Made by a program: the position numbers and the translations under genes
Notes under the pieces: generated by a model
Told to the model about the DNA's origin: nothing
Seen by the model: only the letters and a program-made list of their open reading frames with translations
Databases searched by the model: none
DNA from: Brevibacterium luteolum
Lineage (GTDB): Bacteria > Actinomycetota > Actinomycetes > Actinomycetales > Brevibacteriaceae
DNA: 64,000 nucleotides
Assembly (NCBI RefSeq): GCF_013004595.1
Contig: NZ_JABEMC010000001.1
Location: 62,001 to 126,000 of the forward strand
Direction of reading: 5' to 3'
Shown here: piece by piece, positions 40,442-48,349 of the stretch
Layout: each line of letters starts with the position of its first letter
How positions within the stretch are numbered: position 1 is the first letter of the stretch

Positions 40442-41668
40442 GTGGCCGCTGTCGACGTCGTCATCGTCCTGCTCGCCATCGGCGCGCTGCTGCTCGGCTG
40501 GAGCCGCGGTTTCCTCGTCGGTGCCTCGACGCTCGTCGGCTTCATCCTCGGTCTCGTGCTCGGCCGGCTGCTCGCCGGCCCAGTCGCCGAGCTGCTGGTA
40601 ACCACGGACATCGTCCACGACCGCAATCATCCCGCCGCCGAGGTGCTGTTTCCGCTGCTCCTGGCCGTCACCTGCTCGGTCGGTCTCGGTCTGCTCGGTG
40701 CGTACCTGCGCACGAAGCTCACGAGCCCCAGCGGCCGCGGTCTCGACGCCACAGGCGGGGCGCTTTCGAGCATCATCGCCACCCTGCTCGTCATCTGGCT
40801 GGCCGCCGGCTGGATCCGCACCACCCCGTTCCTGCAGCCCAACCGGTGGGTCGCCGACTCGGCGATCGTCGCCGCGATGGACCGGATGCTGCCGATCACC
40901 TCGACCGAGGCGCTCGGCACACTCGGCACCGCCTTAGCCGACAACGGATTCCCGCAGGTCTTCGAAGGCCAGCGCGAACGCATCCGCGGGGTCGGCGAAC
41001 CGAACCCGGCGATGGTCGACGTCGGCCGGCAAGTCGACGGATCCGTCGTCAAAGTCGTGACCTCACGCACCGAATGCGGCCGCCTGCAGGAGGGCACCGG
41101 CTGGGTCTACGACGACGGGCTCGTCGCCACGAACGCCCACGTCGTCGCCGGCGCACAGTCGCTGACCGTGCAGATCGCCGGCACTGGCGAACCGTACAAC
41201 GCCGAAGTCGTCGCCTTCGACCCCGGCACCGATGCGGCAGTCCTGCGGGTGCCCGACCTGCCGGCACCGGCGCTGGAACTCGGCTCCGACCTCGGCGCCG
41301 GGGCAGACTCGGTGCTCGTCGGATTCCCGGAGAACGGGCCGTACACAATCTCGCCGGCGCGCGTGCGCGAGCAACTCTCGGCCCGCGGCCTCGACATCTA
41401 CAACGAGGACAGCGTCACCCGCGACATCTACTCGGTGCGCGGGATCGTGCGCTCAGGCAACTCCGGCGGCCCGCTGCTCGACGCCGAGGGCCGGGTCGTG
41501 GGGATGGTGTTCGCCCGCTCGGCGACTGAGGCGGAGACCGGCTATGCGCTCACCCTCGATGAGATCGATGGGATCCTGCGCCGCGGCCAGCAGGCAACTG
41601 CCCCGGTGAGTACCGATCGGTGCGCCGAGCAGGTCCCGCAGCATCAGCAGCAGACGCAGACCGGCTGA
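40442..41668 (+). CDS. MarP-like membrane serine protease (CvpA + trypsin-like domains)
   Basis: The 408-residue protein starts at GTG 40442, nine bases after the PrsW-like gene. Four transmembrane helices of the CvpA/colicin V production type (residues about 5-135) are followed by a periplasm-side trypsin-like domain with catalytic His233 (ATNAHVVAG), Asp264 (PGTDAAVL) and Ser341 (RSGNSGGPLL). This is the MarP architecture, which in mycobacteria protects the cell against acid and oxidative stress and processes cell-wall hydrolases. Cys residues near the start of the protease domain and at its end could form the regulatory disulfide. The stop is four bases from the end of a convergent gene. 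Confidence 0.85.
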   Translation: MAAVDVVIVLLAIGALLLGWSRGFLVGASTLVGFILGLVLGRLLAGPVAELLVTTDIVHDRNHPAAEVLFPLLLAVTCSVGLGLLGAYLRTKLTSPSGRGLDATGGALSSIIATLLVIWLAAGWIRTTPFLQPNRWVADSAIVAAMDRMLPITSTEALGTLGTALADNGFPQVFEGQRERIRGVGEPNPAMVDVGRQVDGSVVKVVTSRTECGRLQEGTGWVYDDGLVATNAHVVAGAQSLTVQIAGTGEPYNAEVVAFDPGTDAAVLRVPDLPAPALELGSDLGAGADSVLVGFPENGPYTISPARVREQLSARGLDIYNEDSVTRDIYSVRGIVRSGNSGGPLLDAEGRVVGMVFARSATEAETGYALTLDEIDGILRRGQQATAPVSTDRCAEQVPQHQQQTQTG

Positions 41669-41672
41669 GCGC

Positions 41673-42602
41673 TCAGCTCGCTGGGACGTCGAGGTAGCTG
41701 ATGATCGCCCGGTGATCGCTCGTGCCGCGGTCGAGCACACGATCACCGACCGGGTCGAGACCGCGCACAAGCACATGATCCAGGCGCACGACCGGGAACA
41801 CGCTCGGCCAGGTGAACCCGAACCCGCCGCCGACAGCCTCACGGGCGTCGACGAGTTCGGAGCTGAGCTCCTTGAAGTAGCGGTCGGAGTTCGCGGAGTT
41901 GAAGTCACCGGCGACGATGACCCGCTGGGCGTCATCGGACTTGATCCGCTCGGCCAGCTCGTTCAGCGCCGAATTGCGCAGGGACTCCTGGCCCGGGCGC
42001 ACCGAGGGCATGTGCACCGAGTACAGGCGCACGTTGCCCTTGTCGGTCTTGAGGGTGGTGGCGATCGCGCGCGGCCACTGCATGCCGAGGTCGATCTCCT
42101 CGGGTTGCGTCATCGGCCAGCGCGACCAGAGCCCGATCGTGTCGGTCACCGCGGTGTGCTCGAAGGCGGAGTCGAGCTGCTTCTTGATGATCTTGCCCGA
42201 CAGCGACTCGATCTCCTGGATGGCCACGACATCCGGGTCGTGGCTGATGAGGTTCTGTGCGGTGGCTGTGGGCTGCGGCATCCGCGCGCCGACGTTCTGG
42301 CTGGCGACGACGATATCGGCATCATCCGGGGTGTCGGCCGGGCGCAGGTACGGGTAGAACATACCGCCCCATACGAGCGCGGGGATGAGCACGCCGAGGA
42401 TGCCGAAGACGGAGAACCGGATGAGTGCGGCGATGAGCAGCAGGACGAGCAGCACCCACGCCCACGGCAGCAGGGATTCGACGATGAGCGCGATCCCGCG
42501 GGTCGTCGGGATGAGGGTATGCATCGCGAGCAGGGCGGCCAGCAGCAGCCCCACCACGAAGACGACAATGCCCTTGCCGGGCGAAGACTGACGTTTCTGC
42601 AT
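41673..42602 (-). CDS. Membrane-anchored endonuclease/exonuclease/phosphatase family protein
   Basis: I start at ATG 42602 (MQKRQSSPGKG), giving 309 residues. Three hydrophobic helices lie within residues 10-90 (IVVFVVGLLLAALLAMH, LPWAWVLLVLLLIAALI, FGILGVLIPALVWGGMF). The outside part is an EEP domain: IVVASQNVGARMP, VVAIQEIES, LYSVHMPS, VIVAGDFNSA, LDHVLVRG and TSDHRAIISYL are the usual metal and phosphate-binding blocks. Substrate may be a nucleic acid, phosphoester or phosphoinositide-like lipid; the sequence does not tell. The gene faces the MarP-like gene. Confidence 0.75.
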   Translation of the reverse strand: MQKRQSSPGKGIVVFVVGLLLAALLAMHTLIPTTRGIALIVESLLPWAWVLLVLLLIAALIRFSVFGILGVLIPALVWGGMFYPYLRPADTPDDADIVVASQNVGARMPQPTATAQNLISHDPDVVAIQEIESLSGKIIKKQLDSAFEHTAVTDTIGLWSRWPMTQPEEIDLGMQWPRAIATTLKTDKGNVRLYSVHMPSVRPGQESLRNSALNELAERIKSDDAQRVIVAGDFNSANSDRYFKELSSELVDAREAVGGGFGFTWPSVFPVVRLDHVLVRGLDPVGDRVLDRGTSDHRAIISYLDVPAS

Positions 42603-42703
42603 CGGTTGAACTATAGGGCGCAAAGCTGATTGAACGCTTAAGGACACCCTGGTGAGACGGCCCGGGCAGGGGACTCACAGCAAGGTCTCACAGCACCCTC
42701 GGC

Positions 42704-42724
42704 AAGGCCCGCATGCCGGGCCTT
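42704..42724 (-). terminator. Terminator of the winged-helix regulator gene
   Basis: AAGGCCCG (42704-42711) pairs with CGGGCCTT (42717-42724) around CATGC, 22 bases after the regulator stop on the minus strand. It is a short but perfect stem. The T-run is weak. Confidence 0.6.
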
Positions 42725-42746
42725 CTCACCGGCGCCGAGGCGGTGG

Positions 42747-43529
42747 TCACCGGGAGGCGGTCGCCTTCCAGACGGTGACGTCGGGGTGGGCATCGTAGCG
42801 GTAACCGGCCCCGCGGATCGTGCGCACGATCGAGGAGAAGGCGCCGAGCCGATTGCGCAGCCGGCGGATGTGCACGTCGACGGTGCGCTCGTCGGGCCGC
42901 TCGGGGCTCTCGCCCCACAGCGCGGTGATCAGATCGCCGCGTGAGAGCGTCGAACCGGCGGCCGAGACGAGCGTGGCGAGCAGGTCGAACTCCTTGGTCG
43001 TCACTGCCGCCAGCTGTCCGTCGACGGTGACTTCCCGTCGCGGGATGTCGATGCGTACCCGGGTCTTGGCATGCGGGGCGAGCTCCTCGCGCAGCTGGGG
43101 TGGCCGCACCCGGGCCGGCACGCGGGAGCGCACCGGTCCGTGCCGGCCGGCCGGGGTGCCGGTGGCTGCCGGGGAGCCGGTCGCCACTGCCCGCACGGCG
43201 TCGAGGTCGCGGTCCGGTCCGTCGGGGGCCAGGGCGATGACGGTCTGCGCTTCGGCCTGCGGGGAGAGCTCGCGGATGTGTTCCTGCAGCGACTGGGCGA
43301 TGGCGGTGAGGTTGGTGCCGTCTTCGGCTGCCGTGTCCTCATCGAGGCCGATGTAGACGATGATGCCGCGGGCCGGCTTGTGAGCCGGGGCTTCGCTGGT
43401 CTGGCGGCTGCGGCCGTCCGGGCCGAAGACGCGGGGCGCGGTGGCGGGATCAACGGAGGTCAATCGGGCTCCCTGGCGGCGTGTGGCTGCGGCGCTGCGC
43501 GGGTGGAACGGAAGGGGTGAAACAGTCAT
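42747..43529 (-). CDS. Winged-helix (OmpR/PhoB-type) transcription regulator without usual receiver
   Basis: This 260-residue protein starts at ATG 43529. The C-terminal 100 residues are a clear OmpR/PhoB winged-helix domain: RREVTVDGQLAAVTTKEFDLL, LSRGDLITALWG, RTVDVHIRRLRNRLG and IRTIRGAGYRY. The N-terminal 150 residues contain only a short alpha/beta segment (IIVYIGLDEDTAAEDG, then LQEHIRELSPQAEAQTVIAL). It lacks the phosphoacceptor Asp, conserved Thr and Lys of a true receiver, so control by a histidine kinase is unlikely. Three low-complexity Ala/Pro/Arg stretches join the parts. It may sense a ligand or redox state. TTTTATGAC direct repeats upstream are candidate operators. Confidence 0.7.
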   Translation of the reverse strand: MTVSPLPFHPRSAAATRRQGARLTSVDPATAPRVFGPDGRSRQTSEAPAHKPARGIIVYIGLDEDTAAEDGTNLTAIAQSLQEHIRELSPQAEAQTVIALAPDGPDRDLDAVRAVATGSPAATGTPAGRHGPVRSRVPARVRPPQLREELAPHAKTRVRIDIPRREVTVDGQLAAVTTKEFDLLATLVSAAGSTLSRGDLITALWGESPERPDERTVDVHIRRLRNRLGAFSSIVRTIRGAGYRYDAHPDVTVWKATASR

Positions 43530-43578
43530 GGTCGAAGTCCTTGGGCGTGAGCAGTGGAGTCAGGCGCATCGTGCTTCA

Positions 43579-43619
43579 CGTCCGCGGCCCATGCCTGTCG
43601 TCACCGCAGGCCGCGGACG
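43579..43619 (-). promoter_or_regulatory. Hairpin in the regulator leader
   Basis: CGTCCGCGGCC (43579-43589) pairs perfectly with GGCCGCGGACG (43609-43619) with a 19-base loop. It lies 50-90 bases upstream of the winged-helix gene start on the minus strand, so it would be in its mRNA leader. It has no T-run. A regulatory RNA element is possible. Confidence 0.45.
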
Positions 43620-43734
43620 CAGCGCATCATGGCGATGGCGCTGCGCGCGAGGCGGTGACAGGGCGAACGGTGCATGGCTGTCATTATTCTTCACAGATTT
43701 CGCGCAACGCAATCGGCGGGTGCGGATCTGAGAC

Positions 43735-43753
43735 TTTTATGACGTTTTATGAC
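43735..43753. promoter_or_regulatory. TTTTATGAC direct repeat, candidate OmpR-type operator
   Basis: TTTTATGAC occurs at 43735-43743 and 43745-43753, a 10-base period. OmpR/PhoB winged helices bind direct repeats with about one helical turn spacing. The site lies in an AT-rich patch about 210 bases upstream of the divergent winged-helix gene. Confidence 0.5.
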
Positions 43754-43884
43754 AATCTCTGGCCGGTTATGTGCCGACAGTGAGCCGCTGTCCTCGTGTT
43801 TCCGGCCGGCCTGCGGGCGGGCCAAGATCAGCGTGAGGCCACCTCAGGGGCGCAGCCCGCTGACCAGGATGAACGCGCCAATGA

Positions 43885-43996
43885 GCGTTTCGTGCTGAAT
43901 CGACGCATCTGGATTCAGCACGAAACGCACATGATCAGCCCGGATCGTGTGCGTTTCGTGTAGAAACCACGCCTCCGGATTCAGCACTGAACGCGC
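43885..43996. repeat. Pair of related palindromic elements (REP-like)
   Basis: GCGTTTCGTGCTGAATC (43885-43901) and its exact reverse complement (43912-43928) form a 17-base stem with a ten-base loop. A second, degenerate version begins at 43949 (GTGCGTTTCGTG) and ends with GGATTCAGCACTGAACGCGC (43977-43996). The remaining intergenic stretch from 43530 to 44026 has no open frame that looks coding. Confidence 0.7.
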
Positions 43997-44026
43997 ATCG
44001 GAGCTGAAGAGGCCCCTCGCACCGGC

Positions 44027-44662
44027 TCAGACGACGCCGTACATGCGGTCGCCGGCATCGCCGAGACCGGGCACGATGTAGCCCTTCTCGTTGAGCTTCT
44101 CGTCCAGGGCCGCGGTGTGGACGGTGACATTTGCGATGCCCTCGTAGCGCTCCTCGATGTGGCGCACGCCTTCCGGGGCGCTGACGAGGCAGATCGCAGT
44201 GACGTCGGAGACGCCGCGCTCGAGCAGGAAGTCGATCGCCATCGCCAGGGTGCCGCCGGTGGCCAGCATCGGGTCGATGACGAAGACCTGCCGGTCGCGC
44301 AGGTCGCTGGGCAGCCGGTTGGCGTAGGCGTGGGCTTCGAGGGTCTCCTCATCGCGGACGAGCCCGAGGAACCCGACCTCAGCGGTCGGCAGCATCTTGA
44401 GCATCCCATCGAGCATGCCGAGACCGGCGCGCAGGATCGGCACGACCACGGGCCTGGGGGAGGAGAGCTTGGTGCCGGTCATCGGGCAGACGGGAGTGTT
44501 GATCTCCTTGTCGACGACCCGGATGTTGCGGGTGGCCTCGTAGGCCAGCAGTGCAACGAGCTCTTCGGTCAGTCCGCGGAAGCGACCGGGATCGGTGCGC
44601 TCGTCGCGCAGCACGGTGAGCTTATGGGCGATGAGCGGGTGATCTGCGATGTGGAGCTCCAT
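44027..44662 (-). CDS. upp: Uracil phosphoribosyltransferase
   Basis: The protein has 211 residues from ATG 44662 with AGGGG upstream. The family blocks are clear: [15 protein letters not shown] at the N-terminus, [29 protein letters not shown], the PRPP loop [17 protein letters not shown], and C-terminal [15 protein letters not shown], which binds uracil. It makes UMP from uracil and PRPP in the pyrimidine salvage pathway. The gene is divergent from the TadA unit and is followed by the palindromic elements at 43885-43996 with no other gene in its unit. Confidence 0.93.
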   Translation of the reverse strand: MELHIADHPLIAHKLTVLRDERTDPGRFRGLTEELVALLAYEATRNIRVVDKEINTPVCPMTGTKLSSPRPVVVPILRAGLGMLDGMLKMLPTAEVGFLGLVRDEETLEAHAYANRLPSDLRDRQVFVIDPMLATGGTLAMAIDFLLERGVSDVTAICLVSAPEGVRHIEERYEGIANVTVHTAALDEKLNEKGYIVPGLGDAGDRMYGVV

Positions 44663-44772
44663 GCCCCTGAATCTACCGGATCGTGACGGCCTGCGGTCAC
44701 CCGGTGAGATGTGGATCTTCTGCATCCGGGCAGAGGCTGGTCTGCCGAGCCGGCATCGGACAGAATGGAGAC

Positions 44773-45318
44773 ATGGCTTATTTCACCGAGATCCTCGCCG
44801 AGGGCGCGGACGGATACCGGCCCCTCGACCTCGACATGCGTGATGCGGCAACGCTGGACGATCTCATCGACATGATGCGCAGCGCCGGTGAGGACGGCGA
44901 GGCGATCGCCGTCATTGAGCATGAAGACGAGTGGTTCGGACTCGTCCGGCTGCTCGCCGATGACGAGGTGCGGGTGTTCATCTCCGATATCGCTGCCGCT
45001 GAGGAGAGCCCGTACGCCGACATCTTCGCCGACTACCTCGATTCCGGCCCGTCGACACTCGATGACTCCGAGCATTTCGACGCCGGCCCCGAGCATGACG
45101 GCGATGACGATGATGCCGAGGACGAGGCCGAAGTCGGCATGTTCGAACCCGAAGCCGATGCCGTCTGGGGCGGAGACGCAGACATCTACGCAGATCGCGA
45201 TGTCACCGCCGATGAGCTGATGGAGCAGGTCAGCCGCTATCAGTCCGACCCGGCGCGTGTCGTCGCCCACATCGGAGAGAAGGCCGGCTTCGCCGATGCC
45301 CTCGGCTCAGCCGGCTGA
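44773..45318 (+). CDS. tRNA adenosine deaminase-associated protein
   Basis: The 181-residue acidic protein starts at ATG 44773 (AATGGAG upstream). It has an N-terminal globular part ([43 protein letters not shown]) with an acidic loop in the middle ([13 protein letters not shown]). The C-terminal segment [31 protein letters not shown] is typical of the actinobacterial family that is always encoded directly before tadA. It overlaps that gene by 23 bases. The function is presumably to assist TadA in tRNA A34 deamination, but this has not been worked out from sequence. Confidence 0.8.
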   Translation: MAYFTEILAEGADGYRPLDLDMRDAATLDDLIDMMRSAGEDGEAIAVIEHEDEWFGLVRLLADDEVRVFISDIAAAEESPYADIFADYLDSGPSTLDDSEHFDAGPEHDGDDDDAEDEAEVGMFEPEADAVWGGDADIYADRDVTADELMEQVSRYQSDPARVVAHIGEKAGFADALGSAG

Positions 45319-45790
45319 CCGCGGCGGCATCGCCCACCCGGCGGTCTACCGGGAATGGATGGGCGCTGCCCTCGACGCCGCCGCCCGCACCGATGCCAGC
45401 GCCGATGTCCCGATCGGCGCCGTTGTCATCGACGCTGCCGGCACGATCATCGGCACCGGCTTCAACGAGCGCGAAGCGCTGCATGACCCGACTGCCCACG
45501 CTGAGGTGCAGGCGCTGCGCGAAGCCGGCCGGCACCTCGGGAGCTGGCGGCTGACCGGCGCCACCCTCGTCGTGACTTTGGAGCCGTGCGTCATGTGCGC
45601 CGGTGCCGCGGTGGCTGCCCGCGTCGAGCGGATCGTCTTCGGCGCCTATGACGACAAGGCCGGTGCCTGCGGTTCGGTGTGGGATGTCGCCCGGGACCGG
45701 GCGAGCCTGCACGTGCCCGAGGTGGTGGGCGGGGTGTGTGCCGATGAGTGCGCCGCCGGGCTGGTCGAGTTCTTCGCCTCCCGCCGCTGA
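45296..45790 (+). CDS. tadA: tRNA-specific adenosine deaminase
   Basis: The protein has 164 residues from ATG 45296; a GTG at 45257 would add 13 residues inside the preceding gene. It is a cytidine-deaminase fold enzyme with zinc motif TAHAEVQAL (His and catalytic Glu) and EPCVMCAGA (two Cys ligands), plus the family segments PIGAVVID, GTGFNERE and RIVFGAYDDKAGACGS. TadA converts adenosine 34 to inosine in tRNA-Arg(ACG) so that CGU, CGC and CGA can be read. Translation is probably coupled to the associated protein upstream. Confidence 0.88.
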   Translation: MPSAQPADRGGIAHPAVYREWMGAALDAAARTDASADVPIGAVVIDAAGTIIGTGFNEREALHDPTAHAEVQALREAGRHLGSWRLTGATLVVTLEPCVMCAGAAVAARVERIVFGAYDDKAGACGSVWDVARDRASLHVPEVVGGVCADECAAGLVEFFASRR

Positions 45791-45828
45791 TTTGGTGACG
45801 CCCGGGCACCCGTTGTAGAGTATTCCGC

Positions 45829-45916
45829 GGTAGCGTGTCCGAGCGGCCGAAGGTGCAACACTCGAAATGTTGTGTACGGCAACCCCGTACCGTGGGTTCA
45901 AATCCCACCGCTACCG
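45829..45916 (+). tRNA. tRNA-Ser (anticodon CGA)
   Basis: A complete 88-base cloverleaf is present. Acceptor GGTAGCG pairs with CGCTACC, the D-arm begins TGTCCGAGCGG, and the anticodon stem CAACA/TGTTG encloses loop CTCGAAA. A long variable arm (TACGG...CCGTA) marks a class II tRNA, and the T-arm is GTGGG-TTCAAAT-CCCAC. The discriminator is G and CCA is not encoded. Confidence 0.95.
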
Positions 45917-45921
45917 CGCAT

Positions 45922-45971
45922 GACACATGAGCCCTGACCAGCGAGAACATCGCAGGTCAGGGCTCATGTCA
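45922..45971 (+). terminator. Terminator of tRNA-Ser
   Basis: ATGAGCCCTGACC (45927-45939) pairs perfectly with GGTCAGGGCTCAT (45955-45967); a further TGAC/GTCA extension is separated by two unpaired bases. It begins about ten bases after the tRNA. Confidence 0.7.
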
Positions 45972-45999
45972 TTCCCGCCCGGGGCAGGCGGATCACCGT

Positions 46000-46527
46000 T
46001 CAGTTCGGGCGCATGATGAGGTGCTGGGCACCGGTGTCGAAGGTCTCATGCGAGACGATCGAGAAGCTCTGCCCATCAAGCCCATCGGTCCACTTCTGCT
46101 CACCTGACACGACGACCGGATCGATGAGCAGATTGAGCTCGTCGACCAGCCCGGCCGTCAGCAGCCCGCGCAGCGTCGCGAGGCTGCCGGACATCCCGAT
46201 CCAGTTCGGCGTGCGCTCCTTGAGCGCCTTGACCTCAGCCATGCTGGAGAGCACCTGCGTGTTCTCCCACGGCGAGGACTCCAGCGTCGCCGAGAGCACG
46301 TACTTGGGGATCCGGTTGATGAACTCGGCGAAGGGGTCCTCGGCCTGCGGCCAGTACGCAGCCCACGCATCGTGGAGCACCCGGCCCATGAGGTAGCCGT
46401 CGCAGCGCATGATGTGCGCATCGACGGCCTTGCCCATCGCGGTGTCGAAGTACGGCCCATGCCAGCGGTCGGGGTGCTCGGCTGACCCGTCGAGTGTCGT
46501 GAAGAGATTGACGGCTAGCTGTCCCAT
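46000..46527 (-). CDS. Dihydrofolate reductase family protein (RibD C-terminal type)
   Basis: The protein has 175 residues from ATG 46527. It begins QLAVNLFTTLDGSAE, the usual start of the RibD-C/YwjB group of reductases, and continues with CDGYLMGRVLHDAW, NRIPKYVLSATLES, MSGSLATLRGLLTAGLVDELNLLIDPVVV, which hold the NADPH-binding and strand motifs. It is not a true FolA because the substrate-binding start is different. Such proteins are common in actinobacteria as single genes with unknown substrate. It is at the end of the minus-strand group after the glycosyltransferase genes but is separated from them by 75 bases. Confidence 0.75.
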   Translation of the reverse strand: MGQLAVNLFTTLDGSAEHPDRWHGPYFDTAMGKAVDAHIMRCDGYLMGRVLHDAWAAYWPQAEDPFAEFINRIPKYVLSATLESSPWENTQVLSSMAEVKALKERTPNWIGMSGSLATLRGLLTAGLVDELNLLIDPVVVSGEQKWTDGLDGQSFSIVSHETFDTGAQHLIMRPN

Positions 46528-46601
46528 CTGGGTCCTCTCTGCTCAGCCTGTTAACCGGCGGCTCTGCCGGTGGTGGCCTGCGGTGTTCAGTGTACGGGGA
46601 T

Positions 46602-47366
46602 CTAGAGCCAGTCCTGCATCGGCCAGTATCCCCAGCGGGAGTGGAAGAGCGCGGCATTGGCGCGGATCGCCTCCCGGTTGCCTGCCGCAGCGTGGCTGGG
46701 CGGATGCCACTGGTGGAAGGCATCAGCGCCGCCGGTCCACAGCATCGGGATCCGGTGGGCACGCAGCTGCATGCCGAAGTCGGTGTCCTCCCCACCGTAT
46801 CCGCGGTAGTCCTCACTGAACCCGCCGAAGGCCTCCCGGCAGTCCCGCCACAGCCGGGCGGTGAGGGCGAAGGACAGTGACCAGAACAGCTGGTACTCAT
46901 CTTCAGCGGCCGCCTGCATGACCCCGTCCGCCGGGGCCGGCCGGCCCGGGTGCGGATTGCGGTATCCGGTGAGCGCGTCGAGCGTCTCCGCGGTGACCGG
47001 CTGGTCCTCACGCAGGTAGGTGACCGGCCCGCAGGCCACCGCGTCCGGGCGCTCGGCCAGTGCTGCGGTATAGCGGTCGATGAGACGTGGGCCGGGCAGG
47101 CAGTCGGCGTCGAGGAACACGATGACTTCAGCCCCGGCATCGGCTGCGTAGTCGCCTGCCATGTTGCGGGCGCGAGCGAGCTCCAGCCGGCCGGGCGCGG
47201 TGGCATCGAGCACCGTCGAGCCGTCCAGCTCGAAGAGACTCTCGCCGATCGCCACAGTCGTGTGGTCGGCCGCCGGTGCCCAGCGGGCAAGTGCCGCGCG
47301 CTGCAGGCGCACCCGCTCGGCCCGGTCGGCGGAGGCCAGGGTGACGACGTGGACGGCCGGCCTCAC
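46602..47366 (-). CDS. Family 2 glycosyltransferase
   Basis: The 254-residue protein has a GT-A fold: FLDADCLPGPRL (the DXD-type motif at about residues 85-95), a donor-side segment GPVTYLREDQPVTAETL, and the C-terminal galactosyltransferase-like motif FGGFSEDYRGYGGEDTDFGMQ with the catalytic Asp/Glu. It ends HQWHPPSH. The ATG overlaps the stop of the gene upstream (ATGA). Last gene of a four-gene minus-strand unit of glycosyltransferases. Donor and acceptor cannot be read from sequence; the GGED motif is shared with the family 2 enzyme on the other arm of the cluster. Confidence 0.75.
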   Translation of the reverse strand: MRPAVHVVTLASADRAERVRLQRAALARWAPAADHTTVAIGESLFELDGSTVLDATAPGRLELARARNMAGDYAADAGAEVIVFLDADCLPGPRLIDRYTAALAERPDAVACGPVTYLREDQPVTAETLDALTGYRNPHPGRPAPADGVMQAAAEDEYQLFWSLSFALTARLWRDCREAFGGFSEDYRGYGGEDTDFGMQLRAHRIPMLWTGGADAFHQWHPPSHAAAGNREAIRANAALFHSRWGYWPMQDWL

Positions 47367-48349
47367 GGGGCGCCTTCCACCGGTGGATGGTGTGCCGCCC
47401 GGCTGCGGTCGGCGACCGCGAGGATCTCACGTGCCGCCCGGCCTGCCGCCCCGGCCGTCTGCCAGCGGCTCCACTCCGGCTGCCGGGACCCGGCGGCGGC
47501 CACGATCTCAGGCCACACCTCGGGCGCGGGCAGCTCCGTGACGACCTCGGCCAGCCCGGCATCGGCGAGCACAGCAGCGGTCGCGGCCTGCTCGTCATAT
47601 GGCCGCTGCTGGGGCACGATGACCGCCGGGCGGTTCGCGCAGGCGATGTCGGCGATCGCGTTCTGCCCGCCGGCGGAGATGACGACCGAGGCACCGGCCA
47701 GGTCGGCATACGGGTCCTCGCGCCACGACTCGGGTCCCAGCAGCCGGCAGCCGGGTCCGAGGTGGTGCTGGACCTGCTGCCAGTAACCGGCCGGAGCATC
47801 GGCCCCGCCGCGGCCGAGCAGGATGACCGGCCCATGCTGATCCGCGGCCGGTCTGCGGCCGGCGAACCGGGAGATCCCGCCGACAGCGATGACCTTTCCG
47901 GCATGTGTGCGCAGGTGCTCGGGCAGCCTGACCCAGTCGGGCCAGGCGGCGATGATCGACTCGCACATCTGGTAGCCGAGTCGGTGGGCGGCATCATTCC
48001 GGACGCCGGGCATCGCCAGGGTGGTGACCGGCACACCGAGCAGCCTGAGGAACACGGCGACCTCGACGGACACGTCGACGTGGACGGCCCGCGGCTGGGC
48101 CTCTGCCACCCAGGCGGCCAGAGCCGCCATCCGCGCGCGCAGGCCCGGGTGGTCGCGCGGCACCCAGTGCAGCGCCCCGCCGGCGGTGACATCGGCCCCG
48201 CGCTCCTCGGCCGGGGCGTCGAGCGGCAGCCCGATGTCCGCGCGCGGATGCGAGGACAGGATGACCGTCTCCTCGGGGATCTCAGCGGCGATCGCCTGGC
48301 AGCGGAAGAGATGGCCGGTGCCGTGATGGTGAGCGTAGAAGCCGATCAT
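47363..48349 (-). CDS. GT-B glycosyltransferase (MurG/UGT-like)
   Basis: The protein has 328 residues. The N-terminus is IGFYAHHHGTGHLFRCQAI, the loop pattern of MurG/GT28 enzymes. Two Rossmann halves follow, and the C-terminal donor-binding part is SVVISAGGQNAIADIACANRPAVIVPQQRPYDEQ (in pieces), with the usual Gly and Gln residues for the nucleotide sugar. It should transfer a sugar in the cytosol. Both ends overlap neighbouring genes by ATGA, so all four minus-strand enzymes are coupled. Confidence 0.7.
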   Translation of the reverse strand: MIGFYAHHHGTGHLFRCQAIAAEIPEETVILSSHPRADIGLPLDAPAEERGADVTAGGALHWVPRDHPGLRARMAALAAWVAEAQPRAVHVDVSVEVAVFLRLLGVPVTTLAMPGVRNDAAHRLGYQMCESIIAAWPDWVRLPEHLRTHAGKVIAVGGISRFAGRRPAADQHGPVILLGRGGADAPAGYWQQVQHHLGPGCRLLGPESWREDPYADLAGASVVISAGGQNAIADIACANRPAVIVPQQRPYDEQAATAAVLADAGLAEVVTELPAPEVWPEIVAAAGSRQPEWSRWQTAGAAGRAAREILAVADRSRAAHHPPVEGAP

